Notes under the pieces: model-generated
Databases searched by the model: none
Told to the model about the DNA's origin: nothing
What the model saw: only the letters and a program-made list of their open reading frames with translations
Position numbers and translations under genes: made by a program
In this document: positions 23,105 through 33,700 of the stretch, in pieces
Numbering within the stretch: position 1 is the stretch's first letter
How the letters are laid out: every line of letters starts with the position of its first letter
Origin: Spinacia oleracea
Lineage: Eukaryota; Streptophyta; Magnoliopsida; Caryophyllales; Amaranthaceae
Length of the DNA stretch: 64,000 bases
Direction: 5' to 3'
NCBI RefSeq assembly: GCF_020520425.1
Contig: NC_079490.1
Span: forward strand, 122,098,715 to 122,162,714

Positions 23105-23353
23105 TTGCACCGTTTATAAATAGGCCCGAAGCGTTTTCTTTTTGGCGGAAATATTAAATATTTTGGCGGATTTATTTCATGCTTAAATGCTTCGAACTCT
23201 ATTAAGTCCGATGCAATATACTTGACAGAATCTCAAAATCTATCAAATGCTTCAATCCCAAAAATAGTACCGAAGCAAATGTAACTTAATGCTTCGAGCA
23301 TGTTTAGGTTCAATGCATTTAAGGTGAAGCAACATGCATTTTTTGTACTAGTG
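23105..23353. repeat. CACTA right subterminal motif region
   Basis: The same motif as at the left end (TGCTTCGA, CGAAGCAA and relatives) recurs near 23125, 23189, 23205, 23245, 23272, 23290 and 23327, in both orientations. Confidence 0.7.
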
Positions 23354-23872
23354 TGTATATGAATCAGAGATTTAAAAACATATTTACACAGATGGTGGTT
23401 TTCCTTCAACTAAATATGATTACAGTAGTAAATATGTACAAATTAATGTGAACTATTACCCGACCGAACCGACCGGAAAAAACCCGATATCCGAAAAAGC
23501 GGGTACCGATAGTTATGGATACGGGTTAGGGTCGGCGTTCTTGCAACCCGAAACTAACGGATACCCGAAATAAATTACTAACGGGTAACCGAACCCGCAT
23601 TTGCACACCCCTATTTACGTGGCACATATACGTTCTTATAAACGCCTTTTAATATATTAGTATAGATTCTCTCTAAAATTACAAGCTAAATAAAATTAGA
23701 AATTAAAAAGATAAATTAAATAATCACTATACAACCGCCCGTTCTTTGAACGAAAGAACGGGCTCAGAAGCTAGTAATAATTTAAGATATGTAACATTAT
23801 GTACGTCTCATGTTTGGTGTTTTAAGAAGTGGGTGGTTACTGATTGATTAGTCGTCAACAACAAACGATATT

Positions 23873-24650
23873 GACCTGTTTGGTTAGGAGTTGTTAGCTG
23901 TTAGCTGATAGCTGGTTTGACTAGTTGTTGGCGGTTAGCTGTTTGCATTAGCTGATTTGACTAGCTGGTTGCATTAGCTGTTTGTGTAAAAAAGTTTGGT
24001 AAATTAGCTGATAGCTGTTAGCTGTTTAATATGTAAATGACCATTAACTACATTGACATACTTTTTTCTTATTAATTGTTTCTTATTAATATTAGACAAA
24101 TATTTTGTTGTGTTAATTTTTTCTCTCTATATTTTTCTAATAAACATTGACTAAATAAAATAAATTTATTTTTTTAAAAATAAATTTTCTTTATTTAATT
24201 TTTTTAATAATATATATTTTTCAAATAGATAAATATTACTAATGAAATTTTAAGCATGATTGCAATATATACTTCAATTGCTTCAAAGTACTAATATAAA
24301 ATCTATTACAAAACAAAAAACGAATCTAGTAAATATGGTTAAATGAAAAAGAAAGTGTGAGTAACGTTTTTAGGAGAAAAATATGTATGGTACCAAGGTT
24401 GATAGTGGTTGTAATAATAGGCAATAGTATGACAAAATTGTCATTTTCATCCACTTTCTCAAACCTCTAATTGCAAAAAACTCCTATATTGAGCTTTTTC
24501 AAAATTAGCTTTTTCACCCCAAAACTCTCTTCCAATCCTCTCCTAAGTCCTAACCAAACCTCCCAATTAGCTTTTTCTAAAGGTCAAACCTCTAATTCAC
24601 CCCAAAAAGCTCTTTTCCCCTCAAACCTCTCCTAAGCAAACACCCCTTTA
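23873..24650. mobile_element. MITE-like element, hAT-type ends likely
   Basis: The left end has TGTTTGGTTAGGAG and the right end, read inversely, GTGTTTGCTTAGGAG. Inside the left end, TTAGCTGTTAGCTGATAGCTG-type repeats are dense, and AGCT motifs also occur near the right end. There is no coding capacity. I could not find a convincing target duplication. Confidence 0.55.
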
Positions 24651-25197
24651 TGTAAATCCTGTTATAAGCTATATATGTCTACAAAAATCAACATACATCT
24701 AACCATATTTTAACAAAAAAATGGGCTTAATAATAATTATTTTCTGTAGCTTAATTTGCAATTTTGTGCAATGTGTGACCCAAGACCATTAAATAAATGT
24801 GAATATGGAACGACAAGGATGTTCTAAATGAGCACCAAGATCTGTCTGCATCACTTTAATTATTGTTGGTGGTTGAGTTAATGACATCAACATCCATAAA
24901 CTAATCTTCTTTTCTCAACGTAAATACATTCTAAATCTATACATTCCCCACAAAAAGAAGGTCTCATATATTCACATTGAAGTTGTTAATACATGTTACA
25001 TGTACTCTCTAGCCTCTAGGTATACCCATGATGGATCCTCCACAATTCATCATGGGATGGATATATGGACATTTCAACACTTGATTTTGGACCAAAAACA
25101 TGAATATTTAGATAAAACAGCCGGTTTTGACACCCACTTGTACACGTAGCATGTCTGATATGAGTTTCCAAATCCGGGTAACATAGGTTAGTACTGA
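24651..25197. other. intergenic sequence downstream of the DUF4378 gene
   Basis: It probably includes the gene's 3' UTR. No other feature recognised. Confidence 0.4.
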
Positions 25198-26403
25198 TTA
25201 CGGGTCAATCATGTCTCTGATTATCTGTTCTGTAATGTCATCAATGATACCATTTCCAATATCAGCAACAATTTCTCTTTTCCATTCATCACTTAATAAG
25301 TCCATTGTTAGGACCTGTTTGATGTTTGTTTCATCAGCAGACAGTTTACCCCATTCTTTCAAGTTTCTGCAGATAAACTTGCCAATTTCATCAGGTCCCA
25401 TTTTCAGTCCTTTTTCTCTGTGGCTGCTGCGCTTCTGTTGCTTCCCATTTTCGACTGCCTCTCTCACACAGTCGAACATCAGTTGACGACTTCTATGCAA
25501 GGCTTTCTTAGTATTCATATACTCAGCCCCTTCCTTCTTTGGCTTCTCTCTCAACTGCACTAGCAGTTCCCACAGCGAGGCCGACACAATTGCATCCTCT
25601 GACACTTTTCTCTGTAACCTTGGAATCCCCTCATGAGACTGTCTCACTGTTTGATGTTTCATCCCCACAAACATGAAATATTTACAGATATTTAAAATTT
25701 ACAATTGACTTTGAACAAATATATGATTAAACACTCTACATAAATACTAACCTTTATAGACTGGGATGGACTGAAGAAGATCAAGGACAGAATCTGGGCT
25801 GTACTGCTTGTTTTCTTGGACTAATTTCCATTCATTCATCACACTATCCGGAGTTGACTGCCATGTCATAAAAATGAGCTTCCAAACTCATAACAAAAAT
25901 AATAGACACTAAACAGTTATTGTACTGTAAGAATTTCTTACCTCCACACAAGTATTCTTGTGCTTGGCAGGAGTTGACATGCTGATAATCTCTCCATCTT
26001 TATCACTCTCAGACCAAGTATTATTCGACAGTGTAGTGGAATCACTAACAGCAGAACATCTCCCTGCTGATTCAACAACTTCCTCTTTTCTTCTAGACTT
26101 CCTCCTAACAAGTTTACTAACAAGAGTTTTAGCCATACTCGAGAATTGCAAGGCCCTTTTCCTTGATACAGGATTTGCTCCAATATGATAACTCCAAGAC
26201 TTCTTCAACAACTGCTTCATCGGACTATCCTCGAAATTTTTGTTGATGGTACTTGAGCAACAACCACCCTGTAACTCCATGCTTTTTCTGATACCATACC
26301 CTCTTTCGAGGAGGTAGATTTCTAGCACAAACGGCTCTTGCTGCTCGTCAAGAAGCTCGCCTAGTCGCCTCAGAGAGGCTTCTTTGGTGGAGGCTAAAGC
26401 CAT
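25198..26403 (-). CDS. DUF4378-domain protein (TRM/LONGIFOLIA-like), 338 aa, three exons
   Basis: The exons are 25942-26403, 25752-25857 and 25198-25646, with GT-AG introns that keep one frame to TAA. The start at 26403 gives MALASTKEASLRRLGELLDE. An ORF extension upstream would need an alternative start and reads like untranslated leader. The middle is basic and Ser-rich (KLVRRKSRRKEEVVES). The C terminus is a typical DUF4378 domain (SASLWELLVQL near residue 205, then EIGKFICRNLKEW, and EIVADIGNGIIDDITEQIIR at the end). Family members of the TRM group associate with microtubule arrays and affect cell elongation and division-plane placement, but smaller DUF4378 proteins like this one are mostly uncharacterised. 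It is the only host gene here that looks complete and unbroken. Transposons lie on both sides. Confidence 0.88.
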
Positions 26404-26636
26404 CAGAACAAACAAAGGTAAAATATTAAAGAATTTGTTAAGTGTTTGTGGTTGGCAGAGAATAATACATTGATTGAGGTTGCCTCTTTCACTAAGGGAC
26501 TTGACACCAAGAAAAACAAAGAGAAGATTGTAAATTTGGAGAGACAATTTATAGATGGAGGTTAAGGTAGTATGCAGGTTTTATATGGAATGGACTACTT
26601 GAATTTAAATTCCTGCAACTGCAAACAAAAGCTTTT
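26404..26636 (-). promoter_or_regulatory. upstream region of the DUF4378 gene
   Basis: Presumed 5' UTR and core promoter. A TATA-like TATAAA occurs on the minus strand near 26547-26552 (plus strand TTTATA), about 150 bp upstream of the start codon. A MITE begins just beyond. Confidence 0.4.
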
Positions 26637-27015
26637 GTATAAGACCGTCTAACGGTTAGACCACTATTTTTGGTATTAACTAAACTAGTGTAAAACATAA
26701 CTATAAGTAATAAAATCATAACCAATTGAATAACAAAATAGTTAAGGTATAAAGACAAATAGTTAAATTTATGAGTCTAATAGTTATTATTTTCGAACAA
26801 ACTTATTGATAACTAAAACTCATAAAATCTTAACTAATAAGTTTCATTGTTTAACTAATTGATTTAGTGCTTAACTAATAGGTTCTGTTGCATAACTACT
26901 TGGTTTCGTTGCTTAACTAATTGAATTTCAAACTTAACTAATTGGTTTCAGCGGTTAACTAATTTGTTAAAGTGCATGCATAAAAGTGGTCTAACCGTTA
27001 GACCGTATTTCCTAA
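26637..27015. mobile_element. MITE with GGTCTAACGGTTAGACC ends
   Basis: The left end (ACCGTCTAACGGTTAGACCAC) and the right end (GTGGTCTAACCGTTAGACCG) are inverted copies, and each is itself partly palindromic. The inside is a degenerate series of TAACTAATTGGTTTC units. A related element lies at 58596-58830. Confidence 0.7.
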
Positions 27016-27634
27016 AAGTTTGTAAACTGCAAAAGCTTTTCTTTTGCAGCAAATAAAGTTGATCAATCCCAGCTTTTCTTTTGTTCATTCCCCTTTTTTT
27101 TGTGGGGTTCGATTAAAATAAATTAATCATCTCGTCTCTATATTCTGTCATATTATTGATTTAGTAACTTACTTTACCAAAACCGCGATTATATCAAGTG
27201 TAACTCTTATTAGATATTAAATAATGAAATAAGTTGTTAATATTTGTCTTAGACCATGAAATAAGTTAACACTTTATACGTACGGTCGTTATTGAAGGAT
27301 AGGATAGTATTAAACCATGCTTTTAATATGATGAGTACAATTGAATACTTTTATCTCTTTGTTAAGTTAAGCCTCTTTCAAGTTGTGTTGTTTGGATGGT
27401 TTTCGGGGCGGATAGGATAGCAATTGGACTCTAGTTGTCATTAAATTTTTATTGATCATGACTTCTATTTTCATTTTCAGTCAACCACCCGAAAAAAAAC
27501 GACAGTGCAAAATCTATTCCCTTAAATAAGAAAAGAATTAAGAGGATGGGTTAAGAAGTTAACCTAACATGATAGTAATGTCCATTTTGCTAGAAAGGTG
27601 GTTGAGGAGTCAATTACTAATCTCTAAACAGTAC
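27016..27634. other. intergenic sequence, no gene seen
   Basis: AT-rich, with no recognised repeat or frame, up to the left LTR of the outer Gypsy element. Confidence 0.45.
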
Positions 27635-28079
27635 TGTTTCAGCGGTAAAATAACGTCCCCGTGACATGGCAAGGTGAACCATTCAAAGGGTCATGTAACA
27701 ACCATCAAGACAGTAATAAAGGGTATGGGAATTGATCAAGGGAGCCGGCTAAAGTAAAGGAATGGTTACAAACATTGAAAGCAATGCTAAAATCAAGGAA
27801 CGGTTACAAGCAATTGAATGATATGGGAATTACACCCAAATACTCCTTGATTAAATGCTCAATTTATGTTACAAAACAATAATTCATGTATAAATAGGAA
27901 ATGATAGGCTAATTGTATGCATTCCATTCATACTGGACAATAATATACTACCCATCTCCCCCTTTTCTGTAAGAGTTTTCCACCTACGTTCCCACCATCT
28001 TTATATTATCTTGCTCATTCGGATTGATAGCACCCCTCCCTCCGACAAATTCAACCCTAGGTAGAATTTGTCCAAAACA
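27635..28079 (+). repeat. 5' LTR of the outer Tat element
   Basis: It matches 55518-55963 along its whole length. A TATA-like TATAAATAGG lies near 27890, the likely promoter of the element. Confidence 0.92.
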
Positions 28080-29331
28080 ATTTGGCGCCCACCGTGGGGC
28101 TGACAATCAAGAATAGCATGATAATCTCATCCGTTCACTAAAAATAACCCAATTCTCCACCATGTCCGCATTCCTAATCTCATCCAATGATGTTACTCGC
28201 CGTCTCAAAACCATGGAGACGCACATCAACCTTCTGCAGAGGGAGAATGAAGTTCTACAATCGCATATTAGATCCGCAACCTCCATCGCCACCATTCCCC
28301 AATATGAGTACAAACCCAACTCGTCATCAGAAGATGTGCCGAGACCGTGTCGTCATCAAAAGATGTGCCGAGACCGTGTCGTCATCAAAGTACGAGTCAG
28401 TGGCAACATGTGTACGTTGAAGGAAGATGTGACGAGACAATGTCGTCGTCAAAGTACGAGTCGATGTCGGAGCGCGCGTCAATAGAGATGTGTCGAGATT
28501 GTGTCGTCATCAAAAGTACGATTCGACATCAGAGTGTGGAGTGACGTCAAACAACCCAGACATGACGAGTTCGTGAAGTGGTTCCATATCTATGCAGGCC
28601 GACTAGATCGTCTTCATGAAGACGTCAATCCTTGACGAGACAGAAAATGGGTAACGGATTCCCCTACTATCAAATTTAACTAACTGTTTCGCTTGGTTCC
28701 ATTGAATTTGTGGCAGGTGACAGTCATGACATCATCATCCACCAAGTGAGCGACGTACCGGAAATGAAGGAGAACATGGAAACACCACTTCATGTCACGA
28801 GACATTGACGCTTGGAGATTCTTAACAGACAACGATGCTCCTCGACGGATAATAGAGATAAGCCTCCACTCATATTCATGTTATTTTAACAACTCACCTT
28901 AGTGTTGTTGTGAACAGGTTCATCTTTTCAAATGACTAAGCAAACGAGATATGCAAAAGACCAAGTTGTCATTGTTTGTCGTCACAGATCCCAAACCAAT
29001 GATGTCGTCAGAAGGGTTAATGTTGCGACACCCATAAGTCATCTCCTGATGCCAACTCCATGTCGAGGGAGTGCTGGCTCAACATCAACTAGTGACGTCT
29101 CTGCAAAAGAAAGTTCGAAAAGACGACCATAACGATGCGATTCACTAACAACGACATGAAGACGTCAACAACCGCAAAAGCAACACGATCAGAATGTCAA
29201 GGACATAGGGACAATTCATCGTGGCGTTACAAATACCCGACATCAGATATTCGCATACGACATCTTATTTGTGGCTAACTCCAACTCAAATGGTTTCTTA
29301 AAGTTGCCACAGGGAGACGAGATAGTATACT
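28080..29331 (+). repeat. interior of the outer Tat element: gag start and degenerate short repeats
   Basis: The primer-binding region and a gag N terminus are followed by several copies of GCCGAGACCGTGTCGTCATC-type units (about 28325-28560) and further diverged sequence. I see no substantial coding remains in this part beyond the gag start. Confidence 0.6.
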
Positions 29332-30727
29332 TGAAGGAAATAATGCCCTTGGTCCAAGTATGCATATAATGTTAAGTCTAATAAATGCGGTTCAGTATTA
29401 ATTAACAAGTTAATAATTCAGTGAGATCAAGTGAGATGAATGCCTAGCTAGAGGCCGCTTCAGTTCAAGTGGAATTAATGATATTAATCCACAGCTTACT
29501 CTTGACTGAACCCGTAGGGTCACACAAATAGTACGTAAATGGATCAAGTATTTAATGGAATTAAATACTCCATATATGGATATTCGGAATCGACGGATCT
29601 TGGTTTCAGTGAGAGCTGAGATCGTCAAAGGCAAGAAATGAATACTCCGGAAACGATGATATTGCCGGAAACGGAAATATGGATCGTATCGGAAATATAA
29701 ATATTATCCGAGTCATAGATGTTGCCGGAACCGGAAACATGGTACGTATCGGAAAATATTATTGGAAATGGAAATATTGCTGGAATCGGAAATATTACCG
29801 GAAACGGAAATATTGTCAGAATCGGAAATATTATCGAAATCGGAAAATAATTCCGGAAACGGAAATATTAAATATTTGTTCGAAACGGAAATTTATTCCG
29901 GAATCGGAAATATTAAATATTGTTCGTATCGGAAATAAATTCAGGAATCGGGAATTTAATCGAAAGCGTATCGTACGAATTAGCATCGGACGAGGCCTGC
30001 CAGACGAAGGCCCAGCACGAAGTCGGGCCATCGCCCAGCAAGCCACACGCACCACACGCAACAGCCGAGCCACGCCAGGCCCAGCGCAAAGGCCAGGCCC
30101 AGCAGCGACCTCGGCACGCGGGGCTGCGGCATGGGCTTCGTCGAGAAGGGCTGGTACTGTGCGTGGGCCGCAAGGCCTGCGTACGGTGCTAGCGTATCAC
30201 TCGAAGTGTGTTACTCGAATCCTAAGGCTACCGGGATTCGTCATATGATTAAATCCTAATCCTAATAAAGATAGAATTTGTTTAATAGAGTTTTGATAAG
30301 ATTCTAATTAAATAAATTAGTATCCTAATAGGATTCCAAGTCCTTTTCCGTAACTCTATAAATAGGTGCCTAGGGTCACATATTTACATCGAGAATTTCA
30401 AGTATTCAAACAATAAAAAGCTAAGATTTTAAGTAGAAAAATCAGCCATATTCTTGCCCTATTTAGTCGAAATTTGTAGTACCTTAAGGGCGATTCTAGT
30501 TGGTCAATCTTAAGGCGAATCCGGACGTGCTGTGGACTATCTACGGAGGGACGACACTTGGAGTCCTAAAGACTTGTTCTTGTTCGGTTCGGGCGCAGCT
30601 AGGGAGGGCACGCTACAAAGTGTATGCATCTGAATTATGCTAAATGATTATGTGTAAATAATATGTTTCCTGGCTTTATGGTTTTTCCGCATGATTTATG
30701 TTTATTCATATGTATCATAACCTAACA
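29332..30727 (+). repeat. 5' LTR of the Copia element
   Basis: It contains a minisatellite-like run of GGAAACGGAAATATT-type units (about 29650-29935), a sharply GC-rich block (about 29985-30190), and a TATAAATAGG promoter motif near 30357. The 3' copy shares all three. Confidence 0.93.
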
Positions 30728-33700
30728 GTGCTATCACGAGCCTCTTATTATTTTCATAATCTAAATTGCATGAACATGGTTAAATTTTACAAATTTGCAA
30801 AGAATTAAAGGGGTGATTAATTTTCGTAATTAATTGCAAATTGCGTTTATTTAATTATATGTACGCAGTTTTTCGGCAGTTTCTTCGTTACTCATCCAAA
30901 TCGAGTGATTTTTGTGTCAATTCCGCATGTAAAAGGCATTCTAAAATTTTGACAAAAATAGTAATGTTCGGCCGAACCCAGAATTCCCAAATTCGAAGCC
31001 TAACTATGACTTTTCGGAGGTTTTAGTTTTTCTAACGCAAAAGTTTGTAAATTTAAGATGTTAAATTAAGTATTTGCGATTCTTGTTGATAAATCTTGAG
31101 TTTTTGATTGACCTACAGTATATGTTTAACAATTATGAATGCCTAGACTTGTTAATTATACAACCTAATTTGTAATTATGATTAATTTGTTGAAACTCGA
31201 ATAATTTAGAATTGATTTGTTTTTCATAATTAATTAATAATTTAATTAGGTATCCATGATTAAAATCCACCATAAAAATTGTTAATTTATGTTAAATTTT
31301 TAATTTTTATGACCTAGATTTGAATCCATGTTAATCGGAAATTAATTGATTAATGAATTTTCGATTTTTCGCCCTAAAATTATGAAATTAATATGATTTA
31401 TTAATTTGTCATTAATTTGAATTAAAAATTTTAAATTTTTATATAACACGCCCACAAATCTTGCACGCACAAAGCAATGGACGCTACTTATTACCCTTAA
31501 GGGGTGTTGTATAGTGCGGGCATGCGACGACGAGCAAGGGAGCTCGTCGCCCATGCGGTACAATGCAGCGAGCAAGAGCCATGGCACACGAGCACAAGGC
31601 AGCACGCTGCCCTTGTGTCGAGTGTTGTGCGCACAATGGGCGAGTAGGCGAGGGCGATGGGCCAAGGCGCAAGCCAGCGGGAAGACGCGTGTGGGCAGCA
31701 AGCGTGCTGCGCCACAGCGCGCGCTGCCGCGCCCAGCGAAGCAACAGTCGCGACGAGTGAGCGGGCTGCGCGCAGCATGGCCTGTGCTTGCTGCGTTGCG
31801 TATGGCCTGCTTGCGTGGTGCTGTACGATCGGTCGAGGGGCGTTAAGCCTCGTGCACTCGACGGGGCTTGGGCGCAAGCCCAAGTGCTCGTCGTGTTACG
31901 ATTGAGTCGTTTAGAATTTTAATTTGAAATTTTCAGTTCGGAAATAATTTTAATTAATTTTAAAATTAATAATTTAAATTGTTTTCTCGAATTTTAATTT
32001 TGAATATTATAATTATTATAAGTTTTTATTTATACTAATTATTTTACTAAAATTAAACCTTGAATTAATTTGAATTCATTTTTTTTTTGGCAAATAGGGG
32101 AATATATTACCAAAAGGGGAAAGAGCCAAACAGCTCAGTTACAACCAAACACCAGAACACCAAGGCCCAACAAGCCAAACAAAACCTAGAAAACTAGGCT
32201 ACAAACATCAATACAGCAACAGATGCAAATCAGACTCTTTACATCTACAAGCTACTCTAAAAATAGCTGCTCTAACAATATGATCAGGAACTTGAGAGTG
32301 GCCAGCAAAGACTCTTTGTTTCCTTTGAATCCACAGACCATACACCACTTCTGCAAACACAGCAATGAACAATTTACTAGTACCAGAGGATCTCTTACAC
32401 ATTCTAACTGCAATCTGAATCTCTTGATCAAAACCAAAGCTTGGTCTCTGAATTTTAAGCACCTGTAACACTTGCTGCCACACTTGCTGAGAGTAAGAGC
32501 ATTGAAAGAATAAGTGCTGCACAGTTTCAAGATCAGTGCTACATAGAGGACACAAACCATCAGTAGGAATACCCCAATTTTGCAGTCTATCTTTGGTAGG
32601 CAGTCTGCTTTGAACAGCTAACCAGAGAATGAACAAGCTCTTAGGGCTAGCCCTGTTGTTACAAATCAATCTTCTCCAAGCAACCTTAGGCAATATACCA
32701 GTCAAAGCTGAATACATTTTCCTAATTGAGAACTTTCCAGCAGCAAGAAATACTTGTTTGCAGTCACCATGAGTATCCAAAAGATCTCTGGAAGACCAAA
32801 TTTTCTTAATCATCCAAGAAGCAGAAGCAGGAATAGGCATAGTATACATATCCTTACCTTTGACATAGTAAGCATTAACCCACTTTACCCATAAGGCATC
32901 AGGTTTGAAAGCAAGAGCCCATAGAAGTTTCAGAATAGCTGCTTTATTCCATAAATGGAAATTCTTCACATTTTGACCACCAGCTACTTTAGGTTTGCAA
33001 ACTGAATCCCAAGCAATTGGGGATTTCTTAGATGTTTTAGTATCTCCAGTCCATAGATAAGTTCTGCAAATCCTTTCAATCTCTCTCACAACTTTCTTTG
33101 GCAACATGAAAATTTGGCTCCAGTAAGTTTGCAAGCTAAACAAAATTACTTTAACAAGCTGAAGTCTACCAGCATAGGAGAGCTTCTTTGATACCCAACT
33201 TGTAACCCTGGTATAGAATTTATCAATGAGTGGCTTACACTGACCAATAGTCAGTTTAGAACTAGACAAGGGAACTCCTAGGTATCTGAAAGGCAAGGAC
33301 CCTTTAGTAATCCCAAGTGCCTCCATAATTGCCTGTTGTTCTATTGGGTGCACACCAGAAAAATACACTTCTGTCTTATCCATGTTAGCTTCCAAACCAG
33401 AAGCTTTAGAGAAGCAAGTGAAAGCTTTAAAGATTAGTTGCAAGGAAATCAAATCACCTCTAGCAAAAAGCAAGAGATCATCAGCAAACATCAAGTGAGT
33501 CAACTGCAGTTTTTCACATTTGGGATGAAAGTTGAAATCTGGATTTGACACTAGTGATTTCATACATCTGCTCAGATATTCCATACAGATGGCAAAAAGG
33601 AAAGGAGACAGTGGATCTCCTTGTCTAAGATCCTTCTTAGCAGCAAAAGGTGGCATAGGATTACCATTAACAAGAATGGAATAAGAAACAGTAGTCACAC

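Larger units (their letters stand above)
6173..23353 (-). mobile_element. CACTA (En/Spm) transposon, 17.2 kb, with two transposon genes and two captured host fragments
   Basis: The ends are CACTAGTACAAAAAA in inverted orientation (6173-6187 and 23339-23353), flanked by the 3-bp duplication TGT (6170-6172 and 23354-23356). Similarity continues inward (TTGCTTC). It carries a TnpD-type transposase and a TnpA-Ulp1 gene, both on the minus strand and both reading through without visible breaks, so the element could be autonomous. It is large for the family because of captured gene pieces, a tandem array and long introns. It is inserted in the 3' flank of the hAT gene and is the youngest layer of the nest. 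Confidence 0.95.
2086..23613 (+). mobile_element. hAT transposon, autonomous-looking, interrupted by a CACTA element
   Basis: The terminal inverted repeats are TAGGGCTGTGCAAA (2086-2099) and, at the right end read inversely, TAGGGGTGTGCAAA. They are flanked by an exact 8-bp duplication TTTACGTG (2078-2085 and 23614-23621). Subterminal ACCGAACCGAA-type and GCGGGTAACCGA-type repeats are dense at both ends (2100-2260, 23460-23595), as is usual for binding regions of hAT transposases. Without the CACTA insertion it would be about 4.3 kb. It carries one transposase gene with an intact reading frame. Confidence 0.93.
1541..23666 (-). mobile_element. non-autonomous Helitron B, inserted in Helitron A
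   Basis: Minus orientation. On that strand the 5' end reads TCTATACTAATATATTAA, a standard plant Helitron start, preceded by A (23667). The 3' end has the hairpin CCGGG-7nt-CCCGG and finishes ACTAG, followed by T (1540). Insertion between A and T is therefore satisfied exactly at both ends, with no target duplication, as the family requires. The element's own DNA is about 600 bp, and it carries no Helitron gene. The hAT element sits close to its 5' end. Confidence 0.8.
1220..23774 (+). mobile_element. non-autonomous Helitron A, outermost layer of the nest
   Basis: The 3' end is clear: a perfect 10-bp-stem hairpin (CCCGTTCTTT/AAAGAACGGG, 23738-23762), an 8-nt spacer, then CTAG at 23771-23774 followed by host T. 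The proposed 5' end is a TC preceded by A at 1220 (or 1224), starting TCTATACC-type sequence. The element's own DNA is only about 430 bp (1220-1540 plus 23667-23774). The rest was inserted later. No Rep/helicase gene is present. The 5' end is less certain than the 3' end. Confidence 0.6.

Noticed and set aside
29831-30248. Frames in the Copia LTR, repeated at 41400-41922
   Set aside because: They come from the GC-rich LTR island and the minisatellite units; no protein family is recognised.
31342-31905. Cluster of six overlapping frames in the GC-rich part of the Copia leader
   Set aside because: High GC lowers stop frequency on both strands. None has recognisable motifs, so I list the island as a composition anomaly only.
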